Below are positions 7,982 to 17,133 of a stretch of 43,241 nucleotides of DNA, one piece after another. Position 1 is the stretch's first letter. Every line of letters starts with the position of its first letter. The notes under the pieces are model-generated. The model worked only from the letters and a program-made list of their open reading frames with translations, was not told where the DNA came from and made no database searches. Both the position numbers and the translations under genes were made by a program. Source of the DNA: Bacteriovoracaceae bacterium (GTDB lineage Bacteria > Bdellovibrionota > UBA1018); contig CANHSO010000003.1 of NCBI GenBank assembly GCA_947463705.1, forward strand, positions 1 through 43,241, read 5' to 3'.

Positions 7982-9070
7982 TTAAAAAAGAAAGTTAACA
8001 CCCAGTCCATATTCCAAACCTGAAATTGTTCCCATCGATTCAGTCGAGATGAACTTAGTCGAAGGGGGTCGGTAGCCTAAATTAAGTGACAATGCAAAGT
8101 GCTTGGCCAATCTCCATTCGTATCCTGTTCTCAAGAGCCCGCTGAGATATCCTCCAGCGTAGGTACCTCCTATAGAAGTAATGATGCTTCCTCGGACTGA
8201 ATTAAAGTTTTCCTCATCCCCAATCAGGTTCCATGCGTGAACAAAAAGGAGTGTTAGATTGAATCCGAGACTTTTGTATGGATTCTTTTCGCTGGTTCCA
8301 CTTGAATTGATGAGGGAGCCCGAGTCTGCCAGGTAGTTGAATTCAAATCCGACTTCTTTCTTTCGATTATCATATCGTTCCATCATTCGGTATCCAAGAG
8401 CGAGACAGCCCGACGTGGAGGGGAGAGAGGGTTCAAAAAGGTAGTATAAAGTCAGGCGATGTTGAACTGTGGGAGCGTATTCGCTGCGTTTTCTTGCCTC
8501 GTCGACTTGGCTAAAATCAACGCCTCTTCGATAGGCAGAGGCACGGGAGGTCTCAGAATTGTAGCTTCGCGACCAAATAATGTTTTCGTTCTCGGGGTCT
8601 GTGATGAACATTGAAAGTACAATCCCCGAGGGCTGATAGGTAAAAGATGCGTCTAGAAAGTGGTCGATGCCACTCATCTTTGCAATTCGTGCCTGCTCTA
8701 GTGGATTGGTATCCGGAGACGAAATGGTGACCTGATCGCCGTTCAAACTCGTCTTCCGTGCCTTACAGGGAAGGCACTGAACCACATGGGCACGACTGTC
8801 TTTTAGGATTCTTTCTGTAATGAGGAGTTCAAGATGACTTTTGAAAGATGGAGGGAGGTTTTCGCTGAGTGCCACATTGCGGATCGAGATATTCTTCATG
8901 CCCGAGATATTGCCATTCTTAAGGTCATACTCGAAGTCCCCGAGGACATCGTCCAAGACGTCATAGAAGTTTCTCTGTTCCTCAGTTGCGGCAAACGCAG
9001 ACGACGCACAGTGAGTTTGAGAAAATAAGAGAGTTAAAAAGTAAATAGTGATAAAAATCCTGTTATACAC
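7982..9070 (-). CDS. Secreted outer-membrane protein: N-terminal FlgO/CsgG-like domain plus C-terminal beta-barrel
   Basis: GTG start with GAAGGAG upstream; signal peptide; FlgO-like pattern (LLITERILKDS...ARIAKMSGIDHFLDASFTYQ...LSMFITDPENENIIWSRSY); alternating beta strands ending GLGVNFLF with terminal Phe. Confidence 0.6.
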   Translation of the reverse strand: MYNRIFITIYFLTLLFSQTHCASSAFAATEEQRNFYDVLDDVLGDFEYDLKNGNISGMKNISIRNVALSENLPPSFKSHLELLITERILKDSRAHVVQCLPCKARKTSLNGDQVTISSPDTNPLEQARIAKMSGIDHFLDASFTYQPSGIVLSMFITDPENENIIWSRSYNSETSRASAYRRGVDFSQVDEARKRSEYAPTVQHRLTLYYLFEPSLPSTSGCLALGYRMMERYDNRKKEVGFEFNYLADSGSLINSSGTSEKNPYKSLGFNLTLLFVHAWNLIGDEENFNSVRGSIITSIGGTYAGGYLSGLLRTGYEWRLAKHFALSLNLGYRPPSTKFISTESMGTISGLEYGLGVNFLF

Positions 9071-9318
9071 TGTAATTATGAGGCTCCTTCCTCACTGTTC
9101 ACTTCGGATCTAATTTGTAAAATCTTAATTTATTATTGAATTTTCATGAGCTAGGGCGCTCTTAAGGGTTTTTAATGAATCTGTTACCTAGCCCAAATAC
9201 CGGCATTTATTACGAATCCATGCGGTTTGAGTCAGGTCAAGGCTGACACAGCTCGCCAAGTTAGGCTTTATTGTACTATATTAGTTAAGTAAAGCTGTAG
9301 TACGTATGAGGAGAGCTT

Positions 9319-11421
9319 ATGGGTTCGTTTTTGTCCATCCGCTGGAAGAAAAGCCAGCTGGCGGCATCGATAAACAATAGGGTTCTGTTGGCTCTTGCCA
9401 CGTTGTCCATGGCGTCCTGTGATTTTTCGGGCAGTAGGTTGGATGGTGATTACGCTGCTGGCGTTGCAGTTTCTAAAGACGATTCATCCATAGATACTGG
9501 GGCTGCTCAAAGCCTAGCTTTTTCGACTCCTGCATCGGGAACGGCTATAGCAGGCACAGCATTAAGTTCGCAGCCCGTGGTTACGGCAAAAGATGCCAAT
9601 GGGAACGTCGTTAGTAACTATTCGAATTCGATTACATTTGCTGGTTACTCGGACACAGCTTGCAGTACTGCAGTGAGCTCATCTCTCTCGAGTCATGTAA
9701 GTACAGCCTCATCAGGAGCCGCGACGTTCACTGCACTCACTGCTTTAAAAACCAGCGTACGTTCGCTGCAGGCTAGCGACGGGACATTGTCGACGAGTTG
9801 CTTGGCGATTGCGATGAGCCCTGGTTCTCCTGCATCAATTACAATTCATGCAGGAAATAATCAGGCTAATGCATACGTTGGATCCCTTCTAGGTACAGCC
9901 CTTCAGGTTCTGGTGCAAGATTCTTATGGAAACGCTGTGCCCAATGTTCAGGTCACCTGGGCAGTTGATCAGACTAGGGTGATTGGACAACTCTATGTTG
10001 CTCCAACTTCAACCACCGACAGTAACGGTTTCGCATCGAACCTTTACACGATGGGATCGAGCGCCGGAAACAATGGGATTATCGCCAGTGTGACTTCAGG
10101 CCTGGGTACCTTCTCAGTTTCATTCGTGGAGACGGGGATTGCCTTACCAACGCCCTCTCTTAGCTACTCTGGTTCGACGGGTATCACGGGATTGATAGGA
10201 ACCCCCATGAGCATTTCACCTACTACACTGTTACCAGCAGGCAAAATTTCCTCTTGTGAATTGACCTCTGGATCTCTCCCCCCTGGCTTATCACTGAATA
10301 CTTCTTCTTGTGTCATTTCAGGAACTCCTTCTCGGGATCAGACCACGCAGGCCGTGGTAGTGACCGCAAGCAATTCATCGGGTAGCGGCTCGGCCTCGGT
10401 GTCGATCACCGTTAATTGTTATTCTGATTTCATTGAATTTAATTATACCGGTGCTGACCAAACTTTCACGCCCAGCTGTTCGCAGGTGACCGCGCGGATG
10501 TGGGGCGCAGGAGGGGGCTCGCCTGCGTCAACTACAAGAGGTGGAGCAGGTGGGTTCGTGAAGGGGACACTTTCACTCGATCTGACTAAGTCCTACAAGA
10601 TTATTGTTGGACAGGGTCCCGGAGTAGGTTCAGCATCCGCCACGTATGGAGGAGGAGGGCCTGGAGGTTTGGTGGCGGGTGGAGGTCGGACGGCAATTCA
10701 GGATACGTATGGCGACATCCTCACCGCTGGAGGTGGCGGCGGTACAAACTACCAATATAGTTGTTACGGTGGTGGCGGTGGCGGATTGACAGGTCTTGCT
10801 GGAATAGGCGGTGTTGGTTTTTCTCCTGGTCAAGGCGGTTCCCAAATTGCCGGTGGAGCAGGTGCTCATGACGGTGGTGGCGGCAGCAATGTGGTCGCTG
10901 GAAAGGGAAGCCAATATCAAGGAGGCCCTGGGTATTCCATTTGGGGTGGCGGTGGCGGTGGTGGATATTTCGGCGGTGGCGGTGGTTCAACCACGAGCTC
11001 GGGCGGAGGCGGCGGCTCAAGTTATTATGGCGGTACGGTTGGAGTTGCTGTGACTAATGGAGTGTCTATTGCAGCAACGACTGGAGCAACTAGTGCCCCA
11101 GGGGGCTCGTCCGATATGCATTACAAGAGCGGTGTGGGCACTACAGCTACCAACACAAAGGCTGGAAATGGATATGCAATCCTCTATTGGGGTGCACTTG
11201 CCAGGAGTGTCTCAGTCAGTGGATCCAACTTAACGATCCTCGGGTTTAATCTTACCGCAGATACTGCAGTTACTTTTAGCGGAGGCTCTTCTTGCACGGG
11301 GATCACGGTTCTCAACTCTGGAGATCGGATTACCTGCACCATTCCAAATGGCCTTGTGAATCAAGATGTGACTATTACGGTCCCCGGGTACCCAGGAAAG
11401 GTGTTCAATAATGTTCTCTGA
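9319..11421 (+). CDS. Large surface lipoprotein with bacterial Ig-like domains, glycine-rich domain and C-terminal IPT/TIG-like domain
   Basis: Lipobox LSMASC; Ig-like Big_1-type segment (VLVQDSYGNAVPNVQVTWAV...DSNGFA); putative-Ig segment (LPPGLSLNTSSCVISGTPS); long GGGG-rich region; C-terminal SGSNLTILGFNLTADTAVTFSGGSSCTGITVLNSGDRITCTIP. Confidence 0.75.
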   Translation: MGSFLSIRWKKSQLAASINNRVLLALATLSMASCDFSGSRLDGDYAAGVAVSKDDSSIDTGAAQSLAFSTPASGTAIAGTALSSQPVVTAKDANGNVVSNYSNSITFAGYSDTACSTAVSSSLSSHVSTASSGAATFTALTALKTSVRSLQASDGTLSTSCLAIAMSPGSPASITIHAGNNQANAYVGSLLGTALQVLVQDSYGNAVPNVQVTWAVDQTRVIGQLYVAPTSTTDSNGFASNLYTMGSSAGNNGIIASVTSGLGTFSVSFVETGIALPTPSLSYSGSTGITGLIGTPMSISPTTLLPAGKISSCELTSGSLPPGLSLNTSSCVISGTPSRDQTTQAVVVTASNSSGSGSASVSITVNCYSDFIEFNYTGADQTFTPSCSQVTARMWGAGGGSPASTTRGGAGGFVKGTLSLDLTKSYKIIVGQGPGVGSASATYGGGGPGGLVAGGGRTAIQDTYGDILTAGGGGGTNYQYSCYGGGGGGLTGLAGIGGVGFSPGQGGSQIAGGAGAHDGGGGSNVVAGKGSQYQGGPGYSIWGGGGGGGYFGGGGGSTTSSGGGGGSSYYGGTVGVAVTNGVSIAATTGATSAPGGSSDMHYKSGVGTTATNTKAGNGYAILYWGALARSVSVSGSNLTILGFNLTADTAVTFSGGSSCTGITVLNSGDRITCTIPNGLVNQDVTITVPGYPGKVFNNVL

Positions 11422-11536
11422 TAAAAACCCAAGCAAGACGACTACCAATACGAACCCTGCGGAGACCTTTACTCGAGCCGACTGGAGTAGTTCGACTTGG
11501 AACCTATTTGATGGTTTGTATTCGACACTCAAGTAG
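11411..11536 (+). CDS. Possible 41-aa small ORF overlapping the stop of the surface lipoprotein gene
   Basis: ATG overlaps upstream TGA region; AGGAAAGG about 9 nt upstream; product MFSDKNPSKTTTNTNPAETFTRADWSSSTWNLFDGLYSTLK. Confidence 0.25.
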   Translation: MFSDKNPSKTTTNTNPAETFTRADWSSSTWNLFDGLYSTLK

Positions 11537-11597
11537 GTCAGCCCGCAAAAAATTCATCTAATCGACAAAAAGAGATTTAACAATTACATTAAATCTT

Positions 11598-12401
11598 GTG
11601 CAAAGTAGACGGTTTACTCAGCGAATCCCCGGGTTAGTGAAGGCGTTCTTTTTGGGCATTCTTCCTTTATTGCTAGGTACTCAATTATCTCATGCGGATG
11701 CAACTGCGGAAATCGATCGACTGCTAACACGCAGAGCTTTAAAGGCGAAAAGGTTTTGGCTTGCGATTTACCCGATGTACTCGACGAGTTCAGCTACTTC
11801 TATAGATCTCGCTCGTGGAGGCAGTTTAACGCTGGTATCAAAACTCTATACGGGTCTAGATATGCGCTTTCTACAACGGTGGGATGTAAGTTTTGCGACC
11901 TATGCTGGTATCAGGATGAATTACATAAAGTATGCTCCTTTGCTGAGTACGAAAGCGACTTTGGATAAGGATTCCAATTCTTTAGTTTCTTTTGAGTTAG
12001 GAGCGATGGTACGGCCGTTTGCCCGCTTAAGCGTGGACCTTTCCGTTGGGATGCAAAATGACATTTTTCTGTTTGGTTCGTCGACCTCTTCAGTAACCCA
12101 GAGTGGCATGTTGATTCCTACTTTTGGGGTTTCTCTGGGATGGGATTTGGTCCGAATTCCTGGATTTGGTGTGAACTTCTCTGGATTCTACGCGTATAAG
12201 ATGGGGGCCACTGGCGATAGTTTTACAGTGAATACTGGGGCGGCGTATGGCGGTAAAATTGCCTTCAGGCATTTTATAGAAGGAGATGATCGCTTCGAAA
12301 TTAGTCTTGGCGGACTCCAGCGCTCCCAGGGGACATCTGTAGCGGATCAAACTGAGACCCTTTTAGCGTTAGCAGGGCGCATTGTAATTCCATTATTTTA
12401 G
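11598..12401 (+). CDS. Outer-membrane beta-barrel-like protein
   Basis: GTG start, signal peptide (AFFLGILPLLLGTQLSHA), alternating hydrophobic strands, terminal ...ALAGRIVIPLF with C-terminal Phe. Confidence 0.65.
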   Translation: MQSRRFTQRIPGLVKAFFLGILPLLLGTQLSHADATAEIDRLLTRRALKAKRFWLAIYPMYSTSSATSIDLARGGSLTLVSKLYTGLDMRFLQRWDVSFATYAGIRMNYIKYAPLLSTKATLDKDSNSLVSFELGAMVRPFARLSVDLSVGMQNDIFLFGSSTSSVTQSGMLIPTFGVSLGWDLVRIPGFGVNFSGFYAYKMGATGDSFTVNTGAAYGGKIAFRHFIEGDDRFEISLGGLQRSQGTSVADQTETLLALAGRIVIPLF

Positions 12402-12454
12402 TTATCATGAATTTTAGAATTCTAGCCGATGGTTAGATTCAAGGGGACTCAGAA

Positions 12455-13462
12455 ATGGGGCGAATGCGTTTTTATAATCGGTCAGTGGTGCGCTGGGTCA
12501 TGGGAAGTGCGCTGGCCTTAGGTGTAGGCCCGGTGGCTTGTTCTACGACCGAACTCACGCCGAAACAACCTCCCGATCCACCTGCTTTCACTCGGGTCGT
12601 TCATCCCAGAGGAACGGATTTGAGCGACCTTTCTGCACTCTTCACTGAGAAGGCAGCGCCGAGGGAAGTCAATTTTTCTAAGGAGTGCGACCGGGATTTA
12701 ATTAAGCTCAAGGCTCTTGTTAAAGATAGAAATGATTGGACGCAGGGTGTGCTTGAGTTAGTGAAAAAAGATCCGGTCTTTTATCATTGGTGTTTTTACG
12801 GGAAAATTCTTAAATTGGAAACTGATCTCAAGTCGGACAATTTTTTGGATGTCAAACATAAGACGGTTTTAGATGCCTTTTCTATTCTGACTCCCCTTGC
12901 TCAAAGTTTTGCGGCTGAATTTCATGATTCGCGCTATTTACGGTGGGCGGTGATGCGTTACCAAAAGATCAGTCCGCGGGTCTTTTTTCGTAAGTTAGAT
13001 TTAACTCCCGAGGGAACCTCGCTGCTTGTTCAGCCAACGAATCCGTTTGGACTTTGGAGAAAAGCAGAGGGGGTTGCAGGTGTTCTTGAGAAGTATCACT
13101 TCGAGGCTGAGACTCCGGCTCAATTTCTGGCTCAGTCTTCAATTCTGAGCCAGGAAAGGAGTCATTCGGGTAAACCAGGTTTTGACCCCAGTTCGACATC
13201 CAGTCCAAGACCGAGTTCAAGCTCGAGCCCAGCGCCATTGCATCAGATAAGTCCAACTCCAGAAGTGCAGGGTTCACCCAGTCCGATTCCAAGTGGCCCG
13301 CTAGGAGTAAGTGGTGCAGCGCCGTCATCAGACGAAAGTTCTAACGTGGATTCTCTGCAATCCTCCCTCCCGGTCGATCCTACATCGCCTGGGGCGGGTG
13401 ACCCAGTCTTAGTGCCTCCCACGGTAGCGGTACCGTCGGAGCTGGTCGAGATGCCCCGCTGA
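12455..13462 (+). CDS. Lipoprotein with Pro/Ser-rich C-terminus, function unknown
   Basis: VMGSALALGVGPVAC lipobox; low-complexity tail SSPRPSSSSSPAPLHQISPTPEVQGSPSPIPSG. Confidence 0.7.
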   Translation: MGRMRFYNRSVVRWVMGSALALGVGPVACSTTELTPKQPPDPPAFTRVVHPRGTDLSDLSALFTEKAAPREVNFSKECDRDLIKLKALVKDRNDWTQGVLELVKKDPVFYHWCFYGKILKLETDLKSDNFLDVKHKTVLDAFSILTPLAQSFAAEFHDSRYLRWAVMRYQKISPRVFFRKLDLTPEGTSLLVQPTNPFGLWRKAEGVAGVLEKYHFEAETPAQFLAQSSILSQERSHSGKPGFDPSSTSSPRPSSSSSPAPLHQISPTPEVQGSPSPIPSGPLGVSGAAPSSDESSNVDSLQSSLPVDPTSPGAGDPVLVPPTVAVPSELVEMPR

Positions 13463-13470
13463 GTCCTCCG

Positions 13471-13713
13471 TCATTGGGCTGCTTGTGATTTGAGACTAGG
13501 CTCCGTGGGGGGCAGTACTGCGGGTGAGCGGTTTCCTTGAAATGGCTTATCTTGAGGTTTTTTGTGACGAGATGCCTTTCCGCTAGTTTCCGTCGGGGTC
13601 CTTTGTGCCCAGTCAGACTTTCGTTCGGCATGAGCTTTAGTGCCGAAGGTCAGTGCGGTAACTAGGCTGATGAGTTGAATGAACCTGATCGAAGATGACG
13701 AATGAAAAAGCAT
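13471..13713 (-). CDS. Small secreted hypothetical protein (80 aa)
   Basis: Signal peptide MLFHSSSSIRFIQLISLVTALTFGTKAHA; GAGGAG SD about 7 nt before ATG. Confidence 0.55.
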   Translation of the reverse strand: MLFHSSSSIRFIQLISLVTALTFGTKAHAERKSDWAQRTPTETSGKASRHKKPQDKPFQGNRSPAVLPPTEPSLKSQAAQ

Positions 13714-13808
13714 CAGAAACTCCTCAGAGTAAGTTGGGATTAGGTCGAACGTTCACCTCTCTAGCTTAAAGGAGATTTTCTATCATTGAAATGGTTGATC
13801 GAGAGTGC

Positions 13809-15065
13809 CTAAGCTGCTTTTTTCTCTGTTTCGGGATTCTGACTTTTGAGGTCTCTTTGGGTCAGGTAGTTACTCAGTAGGAAAAGCCGACGCTCGGTGT
13901 CTGGAAAGCCCATGAGTGGGAGATTTTCGACCTGCTCTGGGTGAGTTTGCTTGATGGATTGGTAGTCCAGCTTTCGTAGGGCCATTGAGAAGGCATCATA
14001 GTCTAAATTGAGATGATCGAGCGCAAATACATCTCCTTCGAATTCTTGCGTTTGCCTTTGGATCGCAATCCATCGAACTGAGAAAGCAAAGAAAAAGAAC
14101 CCAAGAGTGGTTCCAATGAATTCGCGTCCTTCATAATGGGGAAAAATTTTACTGATCGTCAGTGACGCAAGGATCGAAAAAAGGAGGCTATTGGAAATGA
14201 GTGCTGCTGCCAAAGTCACCCGATTCCTTAAATGATTGAGTTTGAGATGGCTAATTTCAATGAGAAGGATCGATCGGATCTCGGACTCCGACAGGGTACT
14301 CAGAGTGAATTGAGAAATAAATAAGGAATACTCAAAAGGGCCTCGACCCGTTTTTAGACCTGTAACGATAATGTCGAAAATACGAAATTTTTGAAGTTGA
14401 ATGAGCCAGAGCTTAGGAGTTTTTAACTGGTGCTCTTGGAAGATCGTGTGGATGAGTTTCTCGATGGTTGGGGTTTTCAAGGGTGATGACGGCAGGATTT
14501 TGAGAATGTAGTAGGGGGTGAGGGCGAAGTTCAGGAAAAGCCCGATGCCCATTCCAGTAATTCCACCGGAAATGAGGAGAGCGATTCCTAAGGATTCCCT
14601 AAGATTCATTTGATATGCCAACCACCGACCTAGAATGACGCCGAGGATCGAAAGGAGTCCGCAGATCAGAGCTGCTACAAACCAGGATCGCACTGTTTTG
14701 AGAATGATCGCACCGGCATTTTCAGTGCTGTTTTTGTCCGTTTGTATCAGCTTCTCAGCTCGAAGCTGGAGGGTGAGTTGCCCTCCTACGCTAACGACGA
14801 GGATTAAATCGCACAGGAGTGGAAAGGTTGTTCTGATATCGTCCGATCCTAGAAAAAGCATGAATTGAAAGATGAGGACCATCAGGCTGAAAAGTCGAAT
14901 TCTTTCCAATTCGGGGTCTTTTTCGAAGTCTGGGGTTCTAATGATTAAATCTTTGATGTCTTTTTCAAAGGAGTCGAGCCAAATTGCGAAGATGACCATT
15001 GGGATCAAACTTAGAATGGCCAGAGACATGACGCTTCTGATCAAGGTATCGATATCGGATTCCAT
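13809..15065 (-). CDS. Polytopic membrane protein related to M48 peptidases but with altered HExxH motif
   Basis: LSESEIRSILLIEISHLKLNHLRNR aligns with the M48 HExxH helix (first His is Ile); downstream FEGDVFALDHL resembles the third-ligand segment; multiple TM segments. Confidence 0.65.
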   Translation of the reverse strand: MESDIDTLIRSVMSLAILSLIPMVIFAIWLDSFEKDIKDLIIRTPDFEKDPELERIRLFSLMVLIFQFMLFLGSDDIRTTFPLLCDLILVVSVGGQLTLQLRAEKLIQTDKNSTENAGAIILKTVRSWFVAALICGLLSILGVILGRWLAYQMNLRESLGIALLISGGITGMGIGLFLNFALTPYYILKILPSSPLKTPTIEKLIHTIFQEHQLKTPKLWLIQLQKFRIFDIIVTGLKTGRGPFEYSLFISQFTLSTLSESEIRSILLIEISHLKLNHLRNRVTLAAALISNSLLFSILASLTISKIFPHYEGREFIGTTLGFFFFAFSVRWIAIQRQTQEFEGDVFALDHLNLDYDAFSMALRKLDYQSIKQTHPEQVENLPLMGFPDTERRLFLLSNYLTQRDLKSQNPETEKKAA

Positions 15066-15116
15066 GTTGAAATATCGGAATTTTCTTGGGAAAGAATGAA
15101 TTTGAAAGGAAAAATA

Positions 15117-16058
15117 ATGAAATTAGTCCAAGACATGCTCCAAGGACATCGCCTCTCCTTAGCTCGATTGATTACTAAGGTCGAGAATCGAGATTCAGAT
15201 CTTGCTGAAATTATGGCCGAAATTTATTCCAAGACGGGCAGAGCTCAGGTTTGGGGTATTACAGGGCCTCCGGGTGCCGGTAAATCGACTTTAGTTGATC
15301 GACTCATCGAGTTACTCCGATCTCAGAATAAAAAAGTAGCTGTTGTGGCTGTGGATCCTTCCAGTCCTTTCACTGGTGGGGCGATCCTCGGCGATCGCAT
15401 TCGAATGCAGAAGCATTCGGGAGATCCTCAGGTTTATATTCGATCATTAGGAACTCGAGGCCAACATGGAGGACTTTCTCACGCGACAAAGGAGGTCGTT
15501 TTGGTCCTCGATGCTGCAGGGTTTGACATAATTCTGGTTGAAACGGCAGGGGTGGGTCAGACCGAATTAGAGATCTTGGGGCTAGCTCAGACGATTGTAG
15601 TCGTTCTTGTGCCTGAGAGTGGCGATTCGATCCAGGTGATGAAGGCTGGGTTGATGGAAATTGCTGATGTTTTTGCCCTGAATAAGTCGGACCGCCCAGA
15701 GGCGGATCAGCTTTTGAGGGAATTAGTTACTATGGTGGGAATGACGGACCATGATGAGAAAAGCTGGCTCATGCCTGTCAAGAAGACCGAGGCGGTTAAA
15801 AATGTGGGTGTCTCAGAACTCCTCCAAGCCATTCAAGATCATCAGACTTATTTAACTCAAAGCGGTAAGCGTCAGAGTCAGTCGTGGGAATTTATTAAGA
15901 GTGAGGTCAAAGATATTTTGAGTGATCGACTCAATCAGTCTGTTGATGCAACGTTTTTAACCTCATCTGGACAAGAGGTCATGCAGCAGTTGATGTCACG
16001 AACATTGGATCCTTATCGAGCCGCAGATCTTATTTCTGGAGTTTCTTCGGCGAGTTAG
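15117..16058 (+). CDS. meaB: MeaB/ArgK-family GTPase (methylmalonyl-CoA mutase chaperone family)
   Basis: GITGPPGAGKSTLVDRLIELL, VAVDPSSPFTGGAILGDRIRM, SLGTRGQHGGLS, VETAGVGQTE, LNKSDRPEAD. Start refined to 15117 (GAAAGGA SD). Confidence 0.92.
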   Translation: MKLVQDMLQGHRLSLARLITKVENRDSDLAEIMAEIYSKTGRAQVWGITGPPGAGKSTLVDRLIELLRSQNKKVAVVAVDPSSPFTGGAILGDRIRMQKHSGDPQVYIRSLGTRGQHGGLSHATKEVVLVLDAAGFDIILVETAGVGQTELEILGLAQTIVVVLVPESGDSIQVMKAGLMEIADVFALNKSDRPEADQLLRELVTMVGMTDHDEKSWLMPVKKTEAVKNVGVSELLQAIQDHQTYLTQSGKRQSQSWEFIKSEVKDILSDRLNQSVDATFLTSSGQEVMQQLMSRTLDPYRAADLISGVSSAS

Positions 16059-16100
16059 AGGGATGATTTCTGGAAAATTAAATTCCTGACAAAAAAAGTC

Positions 16101-16128
16101 TAAAGCGAATCAAATACCCGACCGAACT
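16101..16128 (+). promoter_or_regulatory. Possible sigma28-type flagellar promoter upstream of flagellin 1
   Basis: TAAA-(N16)-ACCGAACT resembles TAAA-N15-GCCGATAA only loosely; 150 bp upstream of the flagellin ATG. Confidence 0.3.
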
Positions 16129-16281
16129 AGTAATTGTAAGCAGGGAGTACTGAAGAGAAACTTCAAATCAGGACTTCTGCGCTAGACAGGGGTACAGCAA
16201 ATTCCTGTCAAAATTAAAAATAATGATCTTTTCAGGGGTGCTTTTGGCCTCGGATGGGTCTTTGTCCTTAAAGGAGTTGGT

Positions 16282-17115
16282 ATGGGTTTAAGAATCGCGA
16301 CCAATGTGCAGTCGATAAATGCACAGCGTCAGCTTGGTACTAATAATGTAGCACAACGAGATTCGTTGGAGCGTTTGTCCTCTGGTAGCCGAATCAATAA
16401 AGCGGCAGACGATGCAGCGGGTTTGGCGATCAGTGAAAAAATGAGAGCCGACATTCGATCTGTCCGTCAGGATGTGAGAAATGCAAATGACGGCGTGTCG
16501 ATGATTCAAACCGCTGAAGGCGGAATGAACGAAATCGGAAATATTCTGGTTCGTTTCCGAGAGCTCTCAATTCAAGCTTCGTCCGATACTTTGGGCGATG
16601 TTGAACGTGGGTTCATTGATAAAGAAGTTCAGCAGCTCAAATCAGAAGTGACTCGAATTGCAGCTACGACTGAGTTCAACGGAAAAAAATTGCTGAGTGG
16701 TTCTGGTGAATCTTTAGACATTCAGGTTGGAATTCATAACAACGTTGAAGAAGATCGCTTTACCTATGATACCCAGAAGACTAATGTCAGCTTGGCTGGC
16801 CTGGGACTTTCAAGCATTTCTACCCAGTCTAAAGAATCGGCTCGCGCCAATCTTGATGTCGTGGATAGTGCGATGAAGGGCTTGGTCGAAAACCGCGCTG
16901 AACTCGGAGCTTTGCAAAATCGATTGAGTGCGGCTGTGAATAACCTCAATGTTTACGATGAGAACTTGTCTCAAGCTCGAAGTCGTATCCGTGACACAGA
17001 CATGGCCTCCGAGACGGCTGAGTTAACTAAAAACAACATCTTGTCTCAAGCTGGCGTATCGGTCCTCAGTCAAGCTAACCAAAACAACATGATGGCTCTC
17101 AAACTCTTGGGATAA
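16282..17115 (+). CDS. fliC: Flagellin 1
   Basis: MGLRIATNVQSINAQRQL...LERLSSGSRINKAADDAAGLAISEKMRA; C-terminal RSRIRDTDMASETAELTKNNILSQAGVSVLSQANQNNMMALKLLG; AAAGGAG SD. Confidence 0.97.
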   Translation: MGLRIATNVQSINAQRQLGTNNVAQRDSLERLSSGSRINKAADDAAGLAISEKMRADIRSVRQDVRNANDGVSMIQTAEGGMNEIGNILVRFRELSIQASSDTLGDVERGFIDKEVQQLKSEVTRIAATTEFNGKKLLSGSGESLDIQVGIHNNVEEDRFTYDTQKTNVSLAGLGLSSISTQSKESARANLDVVDSAMKGLVENRAELGALQNRLSAAVNNLNVYDENLSQARSRIRDTDMASETAELTKNNILSQAGVSVLSQANQNNMMALKLLG

Positions 17116-17133
17116 TTTCCCCTTAAACACCAG

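Noticed and set aside
10500-11040. Repeat tract as a CRISPR array
   Set aside because: No constant repeat with unique spacers; repeats are short GGN runs within a coding frame.
10630-11053. Overlapping ORFs in glycine-rich region (96, 99 and 80 aa on both strands)
   Set aside because: Arise from GGN codon bias in the Gly-rich coding sequence; Arg/His-rich or Val/Ala-rich low-complexity translations, no SD.
15117-16058. MeaB as part of a methylmalonyl-CoA mutase operon
   Set aside because: No mutase subunit in the window; the flanking genes are an M48-like protein and flagellin.
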